From positions 1 through 64,000 of the forward strand of contig JARUPY010000414.1 of NCBI GenBank assembly GCA_029817715.1: a stretch of DNA of 64,000 nt, given 5' to 3'. This document shows, piece by piece, positions 34,712-44,225 of the stretch (its first letter is position 1; every line of letters begins with the position of its first letter). This stretch comes from Melastoma dodecandrum. Its lineage: Eukaryota; Streptophyta; Magnoliopsida; Myrtales; Melastomataceae. The notes under the pieces are model-generated. The model worked only from the letters and a program-made list of their open reading frames with translations, made no database searches and was not told the DNA's origin. The position numbers and the translations under genes were made by a program.

Positions 34712-35824
34712 GAGGCACCTCCGAACGACTGCTCGTACTGCTCGAGCCACTGCTGCTGCGCGGCCGTGAGCGGGTGCGGCTCGCTGTACACGTGCTCGAA
34801 CATGCGGGAGGCGGGCGGCTCGAGCAGCTCGGTGGTCTGCCGGCGCACGTCCGCGGCGAGGTCCGCGGCCTCCGCGTCGATCGTGTCGAACACCTCGGCG
34901 CCGACGCCCTCCGACTCGAGGTGGTGCCGGAGGCGCAGGATCGGGTCCCGCGCGGACCACCGGGCCAGCTCGTCCTCCGACCGGTACTTCGTGGGATCGT
35001 CGGAGGAGGTGTGCGCGCCGATGCGGTAGGTGAGCGCCTCGATCAGCGCCGGCCCCTTCCCCGAACGCGCGTCGTCGAGCAGGGCGCCGGTGACGGCGTA
35101 CGTGGCGAGCACGTCGTTGCCGTCGACCCGCACGCCCGGCATGCCGAACCCGGAGGCGCGCTGCGCGAGCGGCACCCGGGACTGCCGCTCGACCGGCACG
35201 GAGATCGCCCAGTGGTTGTTCTGGATGAAGAAGACCTGCGGGGTCTGGAAGCTCGCGGCGAAGACCAGCGCCTCGTTCGTGTCGCCCTGCGCGGTCGCAC
35301 CGTCGCCGAAGTAGACGACGACCGCCTCGTCGCGCTCCCGGGTCGCCGGTCGCGGTGGCGCCGTCCAGCTGCACGCCCATCGCGTAGCCGGTGGCGTGGA
35401 GCGTCTGCGAGCCGATGACGAGCGTGTAGAGCCGGAAGTTGCCGTTCGCCGCCGGTTCCCACCCGCCGTGCGTCATGCCCCGGTAGAAGCGGATGATCGC
35501 CATGGGGTCGAGCCCGCGGACCATGCCGACGGCGTGCTCCCGGTACGCGGGGAAGATCGTGTCCTGCGCGCGGGCGGCCCGCGCCGAGCCGACCTGCGCC
35601 GCCTCCTGCCCGTAGCTCGGCACCCACAGCGCGAGGTGGCCCTGCCGCTGGAGGTTCGCCGCCGCCACGTCGAACGCGCGCGTCCGCACCATGTCCGTGA
35701 GGAAGCCGATCCGCTGCTCGAGCGGCACCGCGAGCGCCCGGTCGGCGTACGGCTCCGCCTCCGGCGTGGGCCGGATCGAGCCGTGCTCGTCGAGCACGCT
35801 CACCGTCTCGGAGCCTGAGGCCAC
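34708..35824 (-). CDS. 2-oxoacid dehydrogenase E1 alpha subunit, one-base insertion
   Basis: Binds thiamine diphosphate. After an N-terminal arm it reads SYGQEAAQVGSARAARAQDT, FPAYREHAVGMVRGLD and TLHATGYAMGVQLDGATATG. After removal of one base in 35340-35342 it continues VVYFGDGATAQGDTNEALVF, the thiamine diphosphate motif GDG, then QNNHWAISVPVERQ and YRIGAHTSSDDPTKYRSEDE with the phosphorylation-loop region. Corrected length is 371 residues from a GTG at 35822-35824. First gene of the unit. Confidence 0.92.
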
Positions 35825-36051
35825 CGGTGCTCCTCACGTCGTGCGACGCGCGGCCCCCGACGGCCTGCGCGAAGGGCCGCGCGGCCCAGCGATCACTGTA
35901 TCCGTGGACAGTAGCGAGCCTGGGGGACGGCACGGGTGGAGGACATCCACAAAGCGCATCCGGATTCCGTGCACGATCCCGACGAAGGGCGCGCGCCGGA
36001 CGGCCGTCGCGCCCGCTGCCCTTGCGCCATCGCGGCTGCCATAGTGGACGG

Positions 36052-36471
36052 ATGCGCAGGTTCGTCGTGCGGGCGGTGGTCAACGCGATCGCGCTCTGGC
36101 TCACGACGCTGCTGTTCTCCGCGCTCGGGCAGGTCGACGGGGTTCGCGTCGTCGCCTACCGGGCGGACGACCCGGTCGCCTCGGTGCTCACGTACCTGCT
36201 CCTCGGGCTGATCTTCGGCCTGGTCAACGGGGTCCTCGGCACCGCCATCCGGATCGTCGCGTTCCCGCTCTACCTGCTCACCCTCGGGCTCATCTCCCTC
36301 GTGGTGAACGGACTCCTGTTCCTGCTCGTCGCGTGGATCAGCCGGGCGATCGGGTTCGCTCTCGTCGTGCAGGGCTTCTGGTGGGGCGTGCTCGGCGCCC
36401 TCGTGCTCGGGATCATCGGCTGGATCGTCGGTCTGCTGCTCCGGCCGCTGTCGGGACGCGACCAGCACTGA
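36052..36471 (+). CDS. phage holin family 4 (DUF) membrane protein
   Basis: A 139-residue protein with four membrane helices: FVVRAVVNAIALWLTTLLFS, VLTYLLLGLIFGLVNGVLGT, FPLYLLTLGLISLVVNGLLF and FWWGVLGALVLGIIGWIVGL. It matches the widespread Phage_holin_4_2/YvlD-type family, which is usually chromosomal and unrelated to phage lysis. Its last 59 bp overlap the end of the convergent hydrolase gene. No phage genes are nearby. Confidence 0.8.
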   Translation: MRRFVVRAVVNAIALWLTTLLFSALGQVDGVRVVAYRADDPVASVLTYLLLGLIFGLVNGVLGTAIRIVAFPLYLLTLGLISLVVNGLLFLLVAWISRAIGFALVVQGFWWGVLGALVLGIIGWIVGLLLRPLSGRDQH

Positions 36472-37865
36472 CCGGCGCGGGCTCGACCCGTCGCGCGGTC
36501 CACCCGGTGACGAGCCCCTTCGACCTGCCGTCGAGGAACGGCGCGATCCGGCGCTCGAACGCGGCGAGGCGCGGATCGCGGGACTGCTCCGCGAGCGCGA
36601 GCGTGCGCCGGTAGTTCGTCAGGTCGTGCGCGGGGAAGTACCGGGTGACCGGTGACACGGGCACCCCGTAGCCGTCGTCGGGCAGGGATCGGCTGACGAC
36701 GAGCCGTCGGAGCCCGGCCGAGCCGGTGGCGACGGTGCCGCCGAGCACGGGCACGAGGTCCTGGTCGTGCACGATCGCGAGCACCGGCACGTCCTCCGGC
36801 AGCACGACGTGCCCGGTCGGCCCGCCGGCCTGGATCACGCCGCCGACGCGGTAGCCGCCGTGCTGCGCCACCCGCACCGCGTCGATGGCGCCCTGGGAGT
36901 ACCCGACGAGGAGCACGGGTTCGTCCCGCCCGATCCCGGCCTGCCGCATCGCCTCCAGCACCGCGCGCTCGGAGTCGTTCGGCCGGTCGGCGACGCCGAG
37001 CACGTCCGATGCGAGGTCGAAACGGCTCGTCGCCGCTGTCGGGGGCGAACGTCGCGGTGCCGGCGATCGACACGATCCACCGGCGCCCGTCCGCGCCGTC
37101 GTACCGCTCGATGCGCACCTGCGGCCGCCCGTCCGGGCGGCGCGCGAGCAGGTCATCGATCGAGGACGGCGCCGTCACCGGTCGCTCGCGGCCCCGGCTG
37201 ACCGACAGCGGCCCGCCCGCGGGGTGCAGCAGGACGGCCGCGAGCAGGGCACCGACGTCCTGCCGGCCCAACGGCGCGGCGGGGTCGTCGGTGAGCAGGT
37301 CGACCGGCCGTTCCCGCAGCAGGAGCCCGCGCGCCCCGTCGTCGATCGAGGAGAGCGCGCGCGCGATCCCGCGCAGCAGCACCGGGTCCGTCTGCGGGGA
37401 GAGCCGGCCGGTCTCGACGGTGCGCTGCAGGGTGCGGATCGCGACGAGGGTGCCGATGACCGCACCGACCTCGCCGACCAGGAGCGCGCCGGCGGCCGGG
37501 CCGATGATCAGCGTCTCGATCGTCACCAGGCTGCCCACGGTGGAGGCCAGCAGCGCGGCGATGCCGCGCTGCCCGATCTGGATCCGCTGCTCGACCGCGC
37601 CGTACCGGAGGGCGGCCAGCCGCAGCCCGTCCGCGACCCGCTCCGCCTGCGCTCGTGCGCGGTGCAGCAGCGTGAGCGCCTCCTCCGCGTGCGAGCGCCG
37701 CGGGGACGCGGGCATCGCGGCGACGCACGCGGCGGTGCGGAGGACGATCCCGTCGAGCCCTCGCGCCGTGGCGGCGAGCACCGCCCCTGCGGCCGCCATC
37801 GAGTCGGTCTCCACCGCGATCGAGCCGCCGCCGCTGATCGTCGGGCCCGACCCCGGGGACGTCAT
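36413..37865 (-). CDS. alpha/beta hydrolase with helical N-terminal region, one-base insertion
   Basis: The 483-residue protein (after removing one T in 37020-37022, read on the coding strand) has an N-terminal helical, alanine-rich region (about 1-200) with a hydrophobic patch SLVTIETLIIGPAAGALLVG. An alpha/beta hydrolase domain follows, with WIVSIAGTATFAP and the nucleophile elbow VLLVGYSQGAIDAVRVA (GYSQG). The probable acid/histidine region is VLAIVHDQDLVPVLGG and FPAHDLTNYRRTL. The ATG at 37863-37865 overlaps the stop of the 69-residue gene upstream. This resembles actinobacterial cell-surface hydrolases with WXG-like helical partners. No signal peptide is seen. Substrate unknown. Confidence 0.7.
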
Positions 37866-38071
37866 CCCGCGGCCCGAGCCGCGGCCAGCGCCGCCGTGAT
37901 CGAGCCGAGCAGGGCGGTGAGCTCCTGCACGGCCTGCGCGTACTCCTGGGCGGTCAGCGAGGCCCACCCGGGGAGGTCGCGGGAGGGGACGGGCAGGTCG
38001 TGCACGAGCCGCTCGAGGCTCGCCAGCTCGAGGGCGTCGGCATCTGCGGCCGCGGGGTCGGGAGGAAGCAC
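37862..38071 (-). CDS. small helical protein, partner of the hydrolase
   Basis: Sixty-nine residues from a GTG at 38069-38071: VLPPDPAAADADALELASLE at the start and AQEYAQAVQELTALLGSITA near the end, predicted as two amphipathic helices around DLPGWASLTAQ. The central GWASL and the helix-turn-helix size recall ESAT-6/WXG100-like proteins, though the canonical WxG is only approximate. It overlaps the next gene by three bases, so the two are made together. Family not established. Confidence 0.5.
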   Translation of the reverse strand: MLPPDPAAADADALELASLERLVHDLPVPSRDLPGWASLTAQEYAQAVQELTALLGSITAALAAARAAG

Positions 38072-38192
38072 CCCGCGATCCTGCGCGGGAACCCACGGCT
38101 CACGGCGGGTCCCCGCCTCCCGGCGGCCGGATCCGCCCTGTGGAGGGACCGCGCGCGGCCCCTGGGAGGATGGAGGCCCCGAAGGAGGCCGA

Positions 38193-39575
38193 ATGTCCGA
38201 CCTGGCCGACCAGCCGCTGTCCCCGCTCGACGGGCGCTACCGCGCCGCCACGGCGCCGCTCGCCGCCCACCTCTCGGAGGCCGGCCTCAACCGGGCACGC
38301 GTCCACGTCGAGATCGAGTGGCTGATCACCCTCACCGACGCCGGCGTCGCGGGCACCGCGCCGCTGACCGACGAGCACCGTGCGGCCCTCCGCGCCGTGG
38401 TCGCCGGGTTCGGCGCCGCCGACGTCGCCGAGCTCGCGGCGCACGAGGCCGTCACCCGGCACGACGTGAAGGCGGTCGAGTACTACCTCCGGGACCGGCT
38501 CGCGGCGCTCGGGCTCGAGTCCCTGTCCGAGCTCGTGCACTTCGCGTGCACGAGGGAGGACATCAACAACCTCGCCGTCGCGCTGACCGTCCAGGCCGCG
38601 GTGCGGGACGTCTGGGTGCCCGCGCTCGACGTGGTGTTGGAGCGCCTCCGGACGCTGGCGGTGACCTGGGCGGACGCCCCGATGCTCGCCCGCACCCACG
38701 GCCAGCCGGCGACGCCCACCACGATGGGCAAGGAACTCGCGGTGTTCGTGCACCGCCTCGCGCGACTCCGGGAACGGATCCTCGCCGTCGAGATCGCCGG
38801 GAAGGCGAACGGGGCGAGCGGCGACTTCGCCGCGCACGTCGTCGCGGCGCCGGAGATCGACTGGCAGGCCCTGGCCGAGCGGTTCGTCACGGGGCTGGGG
38901 CTCGTCTGGAACCCGCTGACCACCCAGATCGAGTCCCACGACTGGCAGGTCGAGCTCTACGGGCGCATCGAGCATGCGGGCGGGGTGCTGCACAACCTCT
39001 GCACCGACGTCTGGATGTACATCGCCGAGGGGTACCTCACGCAGGTCCCGCAGGCGGGAGCGACCGGCAGCTCGACGATGCCGCACAAGGTGAACCCGAT
39101 CCGGTTCGAGAACGCGGAGGCGAACCTCGAGCTCGCGGAGGGCGTGCTCGGCACCCTCCGCCGCACCCTCGTGACGTCGCGGTGGCAGCGGGACCTCACC
39201 GACTCCACGACCCAGCGCAACATCGGCGTCGGGCTCGGCCACTGCCTCGTCGCGCTCGACAACCTCGCGCGCGGCCTCCGGGAGATCGACCTCGACCGCG
39301 ACCGGCTGCTCGCCGACCTCGAGGCGAACCAGGAGGTGCTGGGGGAGGCGATCCAGACGGTCGTGCGGGCGGAGATCGTGGCCGGCAGGAGCGCGGCGAC
39401 GAACCCGTACGAGCTCGTGAAGGCGCTCACCCGGGGCAAGCGCGTGACGGCGGAGCGGATGACCGAGTTCATCGCGGAGCTCGGGCTCGACGCCCCGGCC
39501 GCCGCGCGGCTCGCCGCGCTCACCCCGGCTGCCTACACGGGGCTCGCGGAGGCGCTCGTCGACCACGTCCGCTGA
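38193..39575 (+). CDS. purB: adenylosuccinate lyase
   Basis: Removes fumarate from SAICAR and adenylosuccinate in purine synthesis. The 460 residues start MSDLADQPLSPLDGRYRAAT, the long PurB type, with SELVHFACTREDINNLAVAL and ARTHGQPATPTTMGKELAVF, and the fumarase-superfamily signature SSTMPHKVNPIRFENAEANL, which holds the catalytic serine loop. The ATG at 38193 follows GAAGGAGG. Intact. Confidence 0.97.
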   Translation: MSDLADQPLSPLDGRYRAATAPLAAHLSEAGLNRARVHVEIEWLITLTDAGVAGTAPLTDEHRAALRAVVAGFGAADVAELAAHEAVTRHDVKAVEYYLRDRLAALGLESLSELVHFACTREDINNLAVALTVQAAVRDVWVPALDVVLERLRTLAVTWADAPMLARTHGQPATPTTMGKELAVFVHRLARLRERILAVEIAGKANGASGDFAAHVVAAPEIDWQALAERFVTGLGLVWNPLTTQIESHDWQVELYGRIEHAGGVLHNLCTDVWMYIAEGYLTQVPQAGATGSSTMPHKVNPIRFENAEANLELAEGVLGTLRRTLVTSRWQRDLTDSTTQRNIGVGLGHCLVALDNLARGLREIDLDRDRLLADLEANQEVLGEAIQTVVRAEIVAGRSAATNPYELVKALTRGKRVTAERMTEFIAELGLDAPAAARLAALTPAAYTGLAEALVDHVR

Positions 39576-39726
39576 CCCGCGTGCGAGGGTGGAAGGCGGC
39601 GATGCACGGATCGCCGACCCATCCCTGCATTCCCTGTCACCCGTTCACTGGGGGCCGCGTGAACGGATCGATTCAGTCAAGGTGGTCCCGTGACCACCAA
39701 GCCCGGGCTGACCGCCCTCCTCCCGC
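39576..39726. repeat. gap after purB with a short inverted repeat
   Basis: CCGTTCAC and GTGAACGG pair around GCGGCC-like sequence at about 39644-39670, a possible purB terminator. The surrounding sequence has the look of a decayed member of the intergenic palindrome set. No gene is seen. Confidence 0.45.
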
Positions 39727-40920
39727 GTGCCAGCGGAGCTGCTCTACGCGGCCATGCACAACCGGCGCAGGACGCTGGAGCGGCCGGTGGATCACCCGTG
39801 GGTCCGGACCGGCGCGGGCGAGGCGCAGCGGTTCCTCTTCATCGGCAGCGGCCTCGCGCACGGCTGGGGCGTGTCGAGCCACCGGTTCGCCCCCACGGGC
39901 GAACTCGCCCGGAGCATCCGCGCGATCACCGGCAGCGAGGCCGAGGTCGAGTTCGTCGGCGACGAGGCGATGAGCGCCGCGACGGCCGTCGACTGGCTGG
40001 CCGGCCGCGCCGACACGACCTTCCACGGCGCCGTCGTCACCATCGGCACGAACGACGCGATGCGGCTCACGCCCGTCGCCGACTGGGGCGCCCGGCTCGT
40101 GGACCTGTTGAACGCGGTGCAGACCGGCCTGCCGAAGGGCGCGCCGGTGATCCTCGTCGGCATCCCGGACGTGCACGTGCCGAACCGCGTCCGGTCCCTC
40201 AACCCGCTCGCGCTGCGGCACGCCCGCCGGCTCGACAAGGTCGCGCACCGCCTCGCCGCGGTCCGCGCCGACGTGACCTTCCTCGCCGCTCCTCGACTGG
40301 GCCGCTTCGCGGGCCAGCGCGCGAACAGCGACCTGTACGCCGCGTTCGTGCTGCCGATCGCCGCGGCGGTCGCCTCCGGGGTCCGCGACTCCCGCGTCAC
40401 GGCGAGCCCGTTCGTCCGTGCGGAGCGGTTCGACCGCCCGGAGGTCCGGGCGATCATCGAGCACGCCCGCGAGGAGGACGTGACCGAGCTGCACGACCTC
40501 GTCGGCCGGGCCGCCGCCGAGTTCCGCGTCTCGGAGGCGATGGTCTACCTCCTCGACGGCGACCGCGCCTGGCACGTCGCGAGCACCGGTTCGGCGCCCG
40601 TCGCGATGCCGCGAGCCCTCAGCTACTGCGAGACCGTCGTCGCGACCGGCGAGCCCCTCGTCGTCGAGGACTCGACGCGCGACCCGAGGTTCTCGGAGAA
40701 CGCCTTCCTCGAGCTGGTGCACTCGCAGTTCTACGCGGGCGTGCCGATCCACGCCGAGGACGGCACGGTCATCGGCAGCATGTGCCTCAACAACGGCTTC
40801 CCGCGGCAGTCGGAGTCCGTCGACCTCGAGCGGCTGCGCGACTACGCGGTCCAGGTCGAGGCCGTCATCCGGCGCGCGACCGCGGCGGCCGGCTGGCTGG
40901 ACCCGGCGCTCGTCGGCTGA
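39727..40920 (+). CDS. SGNH hydrolase-like protein fused to a GAF domain
   Basis: The 397-residue protein combines two modules. Residues 35-215 resemble the SGNH/GDSL hydrolase fold: RFLFIGSGLAHGWGV in place of GDS block I, GAVVTIGTNDAMRLT for the GTND block, and VILVGIPDVHVPNRV. Residues 235-390 form a GAF sensor domain with VYLLDGDRAWHVASTGS, SYCETVVATGEPLVVEDSTR, QFYAGVPIHAEDGTVIGSMC and LERLRDYAVQVEAVI. The block I serine position reads GSG rather than GDS, so activity is uncertain. The GTG at 39727 may be internal, since a GTG at 39690 lies one frame off. Confidence 0.78.
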   Translation: MPAELLYAAMHNRRRTLERPVDHPWVRTGAGEAQRFLFIGSGLAHGWGVSSHRFAPTGELARSIRAITGSEAEVEFVGDEAMSAATAVDWLAGRADTTFHGAVVTIGTNDAMRLTPVADWGARLVDLLNAVQTGLPKGAPVILVGIPDVHVPNRVRSLNPLALRHARRLDKVAHRLAAVRADVTFLAAPRLGRFAGQRANSDLYAAFVLPIAAAVASGVRDSRVTASPFVRAERFDRPEVRAIIEHAREEDVTELHDLVGRAAAEFRVSEAMVYLLDGDRAWHVASTGSAPVAMPRALSYCETVVATGEPLVVEDSTRDPRFSENAFLELVHSQFYAGVPIHAEDGTVIGSMCLNNGFPRQSESVDLERLRDYAVQVEAVIRRATAAAGWLDPALVG

Positions 40921-41197
40921 TTTGCTCCGCCCGCTTCCGCCCGCGACGGCGCTTCTCGGGCTTCTCCCGCTGCAGCACCGGCACGTCGGAGTCGTCGGGC
41001 TGCTGATCGTCGGTCGCCAGGGCCAGCATCGCGAGCACGAGCAGCGCCGCGATGAACGCGATCCCGGCGAGGATCAGCGCGCCGTCGAGCGACCGGCTGC
41101 CGATCAACGTGATCACCCCGGCGAACACGCCGAGCACCGCGGCCATCCCCACGAGCTCGAGCGGCTTCAACCGCTGCCGCAGCGGAGGCCGGCTCAT
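40865..41197 (-). CDS. small two-helix membrane protein
   Basis: A 110-residue protein from the ATG at 41195-41197: MSRPPLRQRLKPLELVGMAA, with two hydrophobic helices (VGMAAVLGVFAGVITLIG; ALILAGIAFIAALLVLAML), then an acidic patch and a highly basic tail. Its last 56 bases overlap the end of the convergent SGNH-GAF gene. It overlaps the preceding membrane-protein gene by four bases. Function unknown. Confidence 0.7.
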   Translation of the reverse strand: MSRPPLRQRLKPLELVGMAAVLGVFAGVITLIGSRSLDGALILAGIAFIAALLVLAMLALATDDQQPDDSDVPVLQREKPEKRRRGRKRAEQISRRAPGPASRPPRSRAG

Positions 41198-41757
41198 GCG
41201 CGGCCGCCCCGGCGACGCAGGTTCGCCGCGGAGATCCCGAGGTAGACGGCGACGATCGCCCCCCAGGCGCCCAGCACCCCCACCGCGAACAGGGCGTCCT
41301 CGTTGAGCACGACGAGCAGCACGCCGACCAGCACCTGCAGGCCGCCGACGACGACCGCGTCGCCGGAGAGCTCCGCGCGTTCCGAGCGCCGCAGGCCACC
41401 GATGATCTCGAGCGCCCCGACCAGGAGGAACACGATCGCCTCGAGGGGGCGCAGGAGGCCGATCCCGGCGGAGATGCCCGCGAGCGCGATCACACCGCCG
41501 ACCAGGGACACGAGAGCCCGTGAGAGCACCATCGCACGGCCGGGGCGCGTCCAGGCGAGCCCGGTGACGCACACCGCGAGCACGACCGCCTGCAGGAGCA
41601 GGTAGCCGCCGAGCGCGGCGAGGCCGAACGTGTCCGGATGCTTGTGGTCGAGGGCGAACGTGACGGCCGCGGCGACCACGGCTGCGGCGACGGCCCTCGC
41701 GGCGACCGCGACGGGCGTCGCGACCGCGGGGCGACCCGGCGTGGTGCTGGTGCTCAC
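41194..41757 (-). CDS. polytopic membrane protein (DUF308/HdeD-like)
   Basis: A 187-residue protein with six hydrophobic helices in pairs, such as AVVAAAVTFALDHKHPDTFG, GYLLLQAVVLAVCVTGLAW and LRPLEAIVFLLVGALEIIGG. The repeated two-helix layout resembles HdeD/DUF308 proteins. The start GTG at 41755-41757 gives STSTTPGRPAVATPV. The following small membrane protein is translationally coupled to it. Confidence 0.65.
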   Translation of the reverse strand: MSTSTTPGRPAVATPVAVAARAVAAAVVAAAVTFALDHKHPDTFGLAALGGYLLLQAVVLAVCVTGLAWTRPGRAMVLSRALVSLVGGVIALAGISAGIGLLRPLEAIVFLLVGALEIIGGLRRSERAELSGDAVVVGGLQVLVGVLLVVLNEDALFAVGVLGAWGAIVAVYLGISAANLRRRGGRA

Positions 41758-41915
41758 GTGTCCCTCCCGGCCCGCGGGCAGCGCGCCGAGGATCAAGGGT
41801 ACGGCCCCGCCGGTCCGCCGCTCTACCGCGCGTAGAACCGGGCGCGGCCGCCCGTGCACCGTCGGTCGAGGAGGGCGCTCAGCGCCCGTCACGTGACCAC
41901 GGAGACCTCGGGCGC

Positions 41916-41925
41916 TCAGACGGCC

Positions 41926-41963
<38 letters not shown>

Positions 41964-42078
41964 GACGGTGATCGTGTCGGTCGGGCCGGCGCGGTGCTTC
42001 GCGACGATCAGGTCCGCGTCGGGGTTCGGCTGGTCGCGGTCGTACGCACTCTCGCGGTGCAGCAGGATCACGATGTCC

Positions 42079-42113
<35 letters not shown>

Positions 42114-42135
42114 CGAGATCGCCGGCCGCTTGTCG

Positions 42136-42167
<32 letters not shown>

Positions 42168-42354
42168 GAGCGCGATCACCGGCACGCCCAGCTCCTTGGC
42201 GAGCAGCTTGAGCGCTCGGGAGAACTCGCTAATCTCCTGCTGGCGGCTCTCCACCCGCTTGCCGCTCGACATCAGCTGCAGGTAGTCGATGACGATCAGC
42301 TTGAGACCGACCTTCTGCTTGAGCCGGCGGCACTTGGCGCGGATCTCGACGAGT

Positions 42355-42386
<32 letters not shown>

Positions 42387-42564
42387 TGCGTCGTTGATGC
42401 GCCCCCGCGTGGCCGCGATCTTGGTCCAGTCGTCGCCGCTGAGACGGCCCTTGCGCATGTCCTGCATGGAGATGGTGGCCTCCGCGGCCATCAGGCGCAT
42501 GGCGATCTCGCTGCGCCCCATCTCCAGCGAGAAGAAGATCGTCGGCATGTGCGCCTTCACGCTG

Positions 42565-42599
<35 letters not shown>

Positions 42600-42837
42600 C
42601 CCCATCGCGGGGCGCGCGCCGATGATGATCATCTGTCCGGGGTGGAGGCCGTTCGTCAGCTCGTCCAGGCCGCGGAACCCCGTGGGGACGCCCGTGAGCT
42701 CGCCGTCGCGGCCGCTGGCGGCCTCCATCTCGTCGATGGCGATCGTCACGGCCTCCGACAGCGGTGCGTAGTCCTCCGTGGCCGACTCGCGGGCGATGCC
42801 GAAGACCTCCGCCTGCGCCTGGTTCAGCAGGTCCATG

Positions 42838-42875
<38 letters not shown>

Positions 42876-43095
42876 CGTGCCGGCCTCCGTGAGCCGGCGG
42901 AGCACGGCCTGCTCCGCCACGATCTGGGCGTAGTAGCCGGCGTTCGCAGCCGTGGGGACGATGTTGGTGAGGGTGTGGAGGTACGCCTCGCCACCCGCCC
43001 GCTGCACGTCCCCGGTGCGGCCGAGCTCGTCACCGACGGTGATCGCGTCGGTCGGCTCGCCCCGCGAGTACAGGGCGAGGATCGCCTGGAAGATC

Positions 43096-43139
<44 letters not shown>

Positions 43140-43292
43140 AAGCACGTCCGCCACGGCGTCCGTGGACAGCAGCATGCCGCCGATCGCGCTCTGCTCGGCC
43201 AGCAGGTTGTGCGGAGGGGTGCGCTCCTTGCGGCGGGTCTCCCCGTCGTCCCAGCTGTCGGGCGCAGCCGTGTCCCACTCCGTCATCGACAT
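41916..43292 (-). CDS. dnaB: replicative DNA helicase DnaB
   Basis: Hexameric 5'-3' helicase of the replication fork. The N-terminal domain begins NLLAEQSAIGGMLLSTDAVA. A linker helix follows, then the RecA-like domain with Walker A IIIGARPAMGKSTLALDFAR, Walker B LKLIVIDYLQLM, and ALSQLNRGSEQRADKRPAIS with SGSIEQDADIVILLHR. No intein is present at the common insertion sites. Length 458 residues, intact. Confidence 0.97.
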
Positions 43293-43643
43293 GCCGGTCC
43301 CACTCCCCCTTCACCACCGCGATGCACGCGGCCCCGCTGCCGCCCGCGTCCTGCAGTGGTCTAGCACCGGGCCCGGACATCCCACCCGGGCCACCAGGTC
43401 CGGAAAACCTACGTCAGGGGGTGTGCATGACCTTGTGGAGGACGCGCGGGTGAACCGGTCCTCCCCATGTGGAAGCCCTGTGGAGAACCGCGGCGCTCCG
43501 ACCCTGCAAGACCACCGTGAAGAACTCCTGACCAGGGGTTTCAGACTGCACAGGGGAGGGTGGGGATAAGTGCGTCCGGAGTGTGATGGGACCACACCCG
43601 AACGGCGTGTCGAGATCCGGAGGGTGAACGCCGGACAAGCGAT

Positions 43644-43679
43644 GGGTGCACCTCCGGTGGGGGTTCCGGAGGTGCACCC
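43644..43679. repeat. 14-bp perfect inverted repeat downstream of rplI
   Basis: GGGTGCACCTCCGG (43644-43657) and CCGGAGGTGCACCC (43666-43679) pair perfectly around TGGGGGTT. It is the second hairpin after the rplI terminator and could also be an operator for dnaB. Confidence 0.85.
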
Positions 43680-43700
43680 GTCGAAAGCACCCGTCGACAG

Positions 43701-43736
43701 CGAACGGCGCCGTCCCCGAGGGGGCGGCGCCGTTCG
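43701..43736 (-). terminator. hairpin terminator of the rpsF-ssb-rpsR-rplI operon
   Basis: CGAACGGCGCCG (43701-43712) pairs with CGGCGCCGTTCG (43725-43736), with CCCC/GGGG extending the stem across a two-base loop. It begins 15 bases after the rplI stop. Confidence 0.85.
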
Positions 43737-43750
43737 GCGTGATGCGGAGG

Positions 43751-44209
43751 TCAGCGCTTGCCGACGACCTCCAGCGTGAGGGACGCGGTGACGTCCGGCA
43801 GCAGCCGGACGGTCGCCTCGTGCGTGCCCGTGGCGCGCACCGGCGAGGCGAACTCGACGGTGCGGCGTTCGATCGAGCCGAGGCCCGCCTCGGACACCGC
43901 GTCGGCGACGTCGGCGGTCGAGACCGAGCCGAACAGGCGGCCGGCCTGGCCCGTGCGGACCGCGATGCGGACCGGCTGCGCCTCGAGGCGCGCCTTGATG
44001 GCCTGCGCCTCCTCGATCGTCGCGGCGGCGCGCGCCTTGCGCGCCTTCGCGATCGCGTCGACCTGCTTCTGGCCGCCGCGGGTCCACGCCGTGGCGAGGC
44101 CCTGGGGGACGAGGTAGTTGCGGGCGTAGCCGCCCTTCACCTCGACGATGTCGCCCGCGCTCCCGAGGCCGGAGACCTCGTGCGTCAGGATCAGCTTCGT
44201 GGTTGCCAT
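43751..44209 (-). CDS. rplI: 50S ribosomal protein L9
   Basis: The 152 residues start [20 protein letters not shown] with the L9 N-terminal domain, then [20 protein letters not shown]. The long connecting helix ([20 protein letters not shown]) and C-terminal domain follow. The ATG is at 44207-44209. Last gene of the rpsF-ssb-rpsR-rplI operon. Confidence 0.96.
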   Translation of the reverse strand: MATTKLILTHEVSGLGSAGDIVEVKGGYARNYLVPQGLATAWTRGGQKQVDAIAKARKARAAATIEEAQAIKARLEAQPVRIAVRTGQAGRLFGSVSTADVADAVSEAGLGSIERRTVEFASPVRATGTHEATVRLLPDVTASLTLEVVGKR

Positions 44210-44225
44210 GTGGTCAGCCCCCTGT

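Larger units (their letters stand above)
43293..43750. other. 458-bp gap between rplI and dnaB
   Basis: No gene is supported. The left part (43430-43570) has several TGTGG elements. TGTGGAGAA at 43479-43487 is the complement of TTCTCCACA, a match to the DnaA-box form TTNTCCACA. TGGGGATAA at 43561-43569 is one base off TTATCCACA on the other strand. The right part carries two strong hairpins at 43644-43679 and 43701-43736. The dnaB promoter must lie here. Confidence 0.6.

Noticed and set aside
36052..36471. A prophage remnant, from the holin-family annotation
   Set aside because: The family is a common chromosomal four-helix membrane protein, and no other phage gene, integrase or attachment site is nearby.
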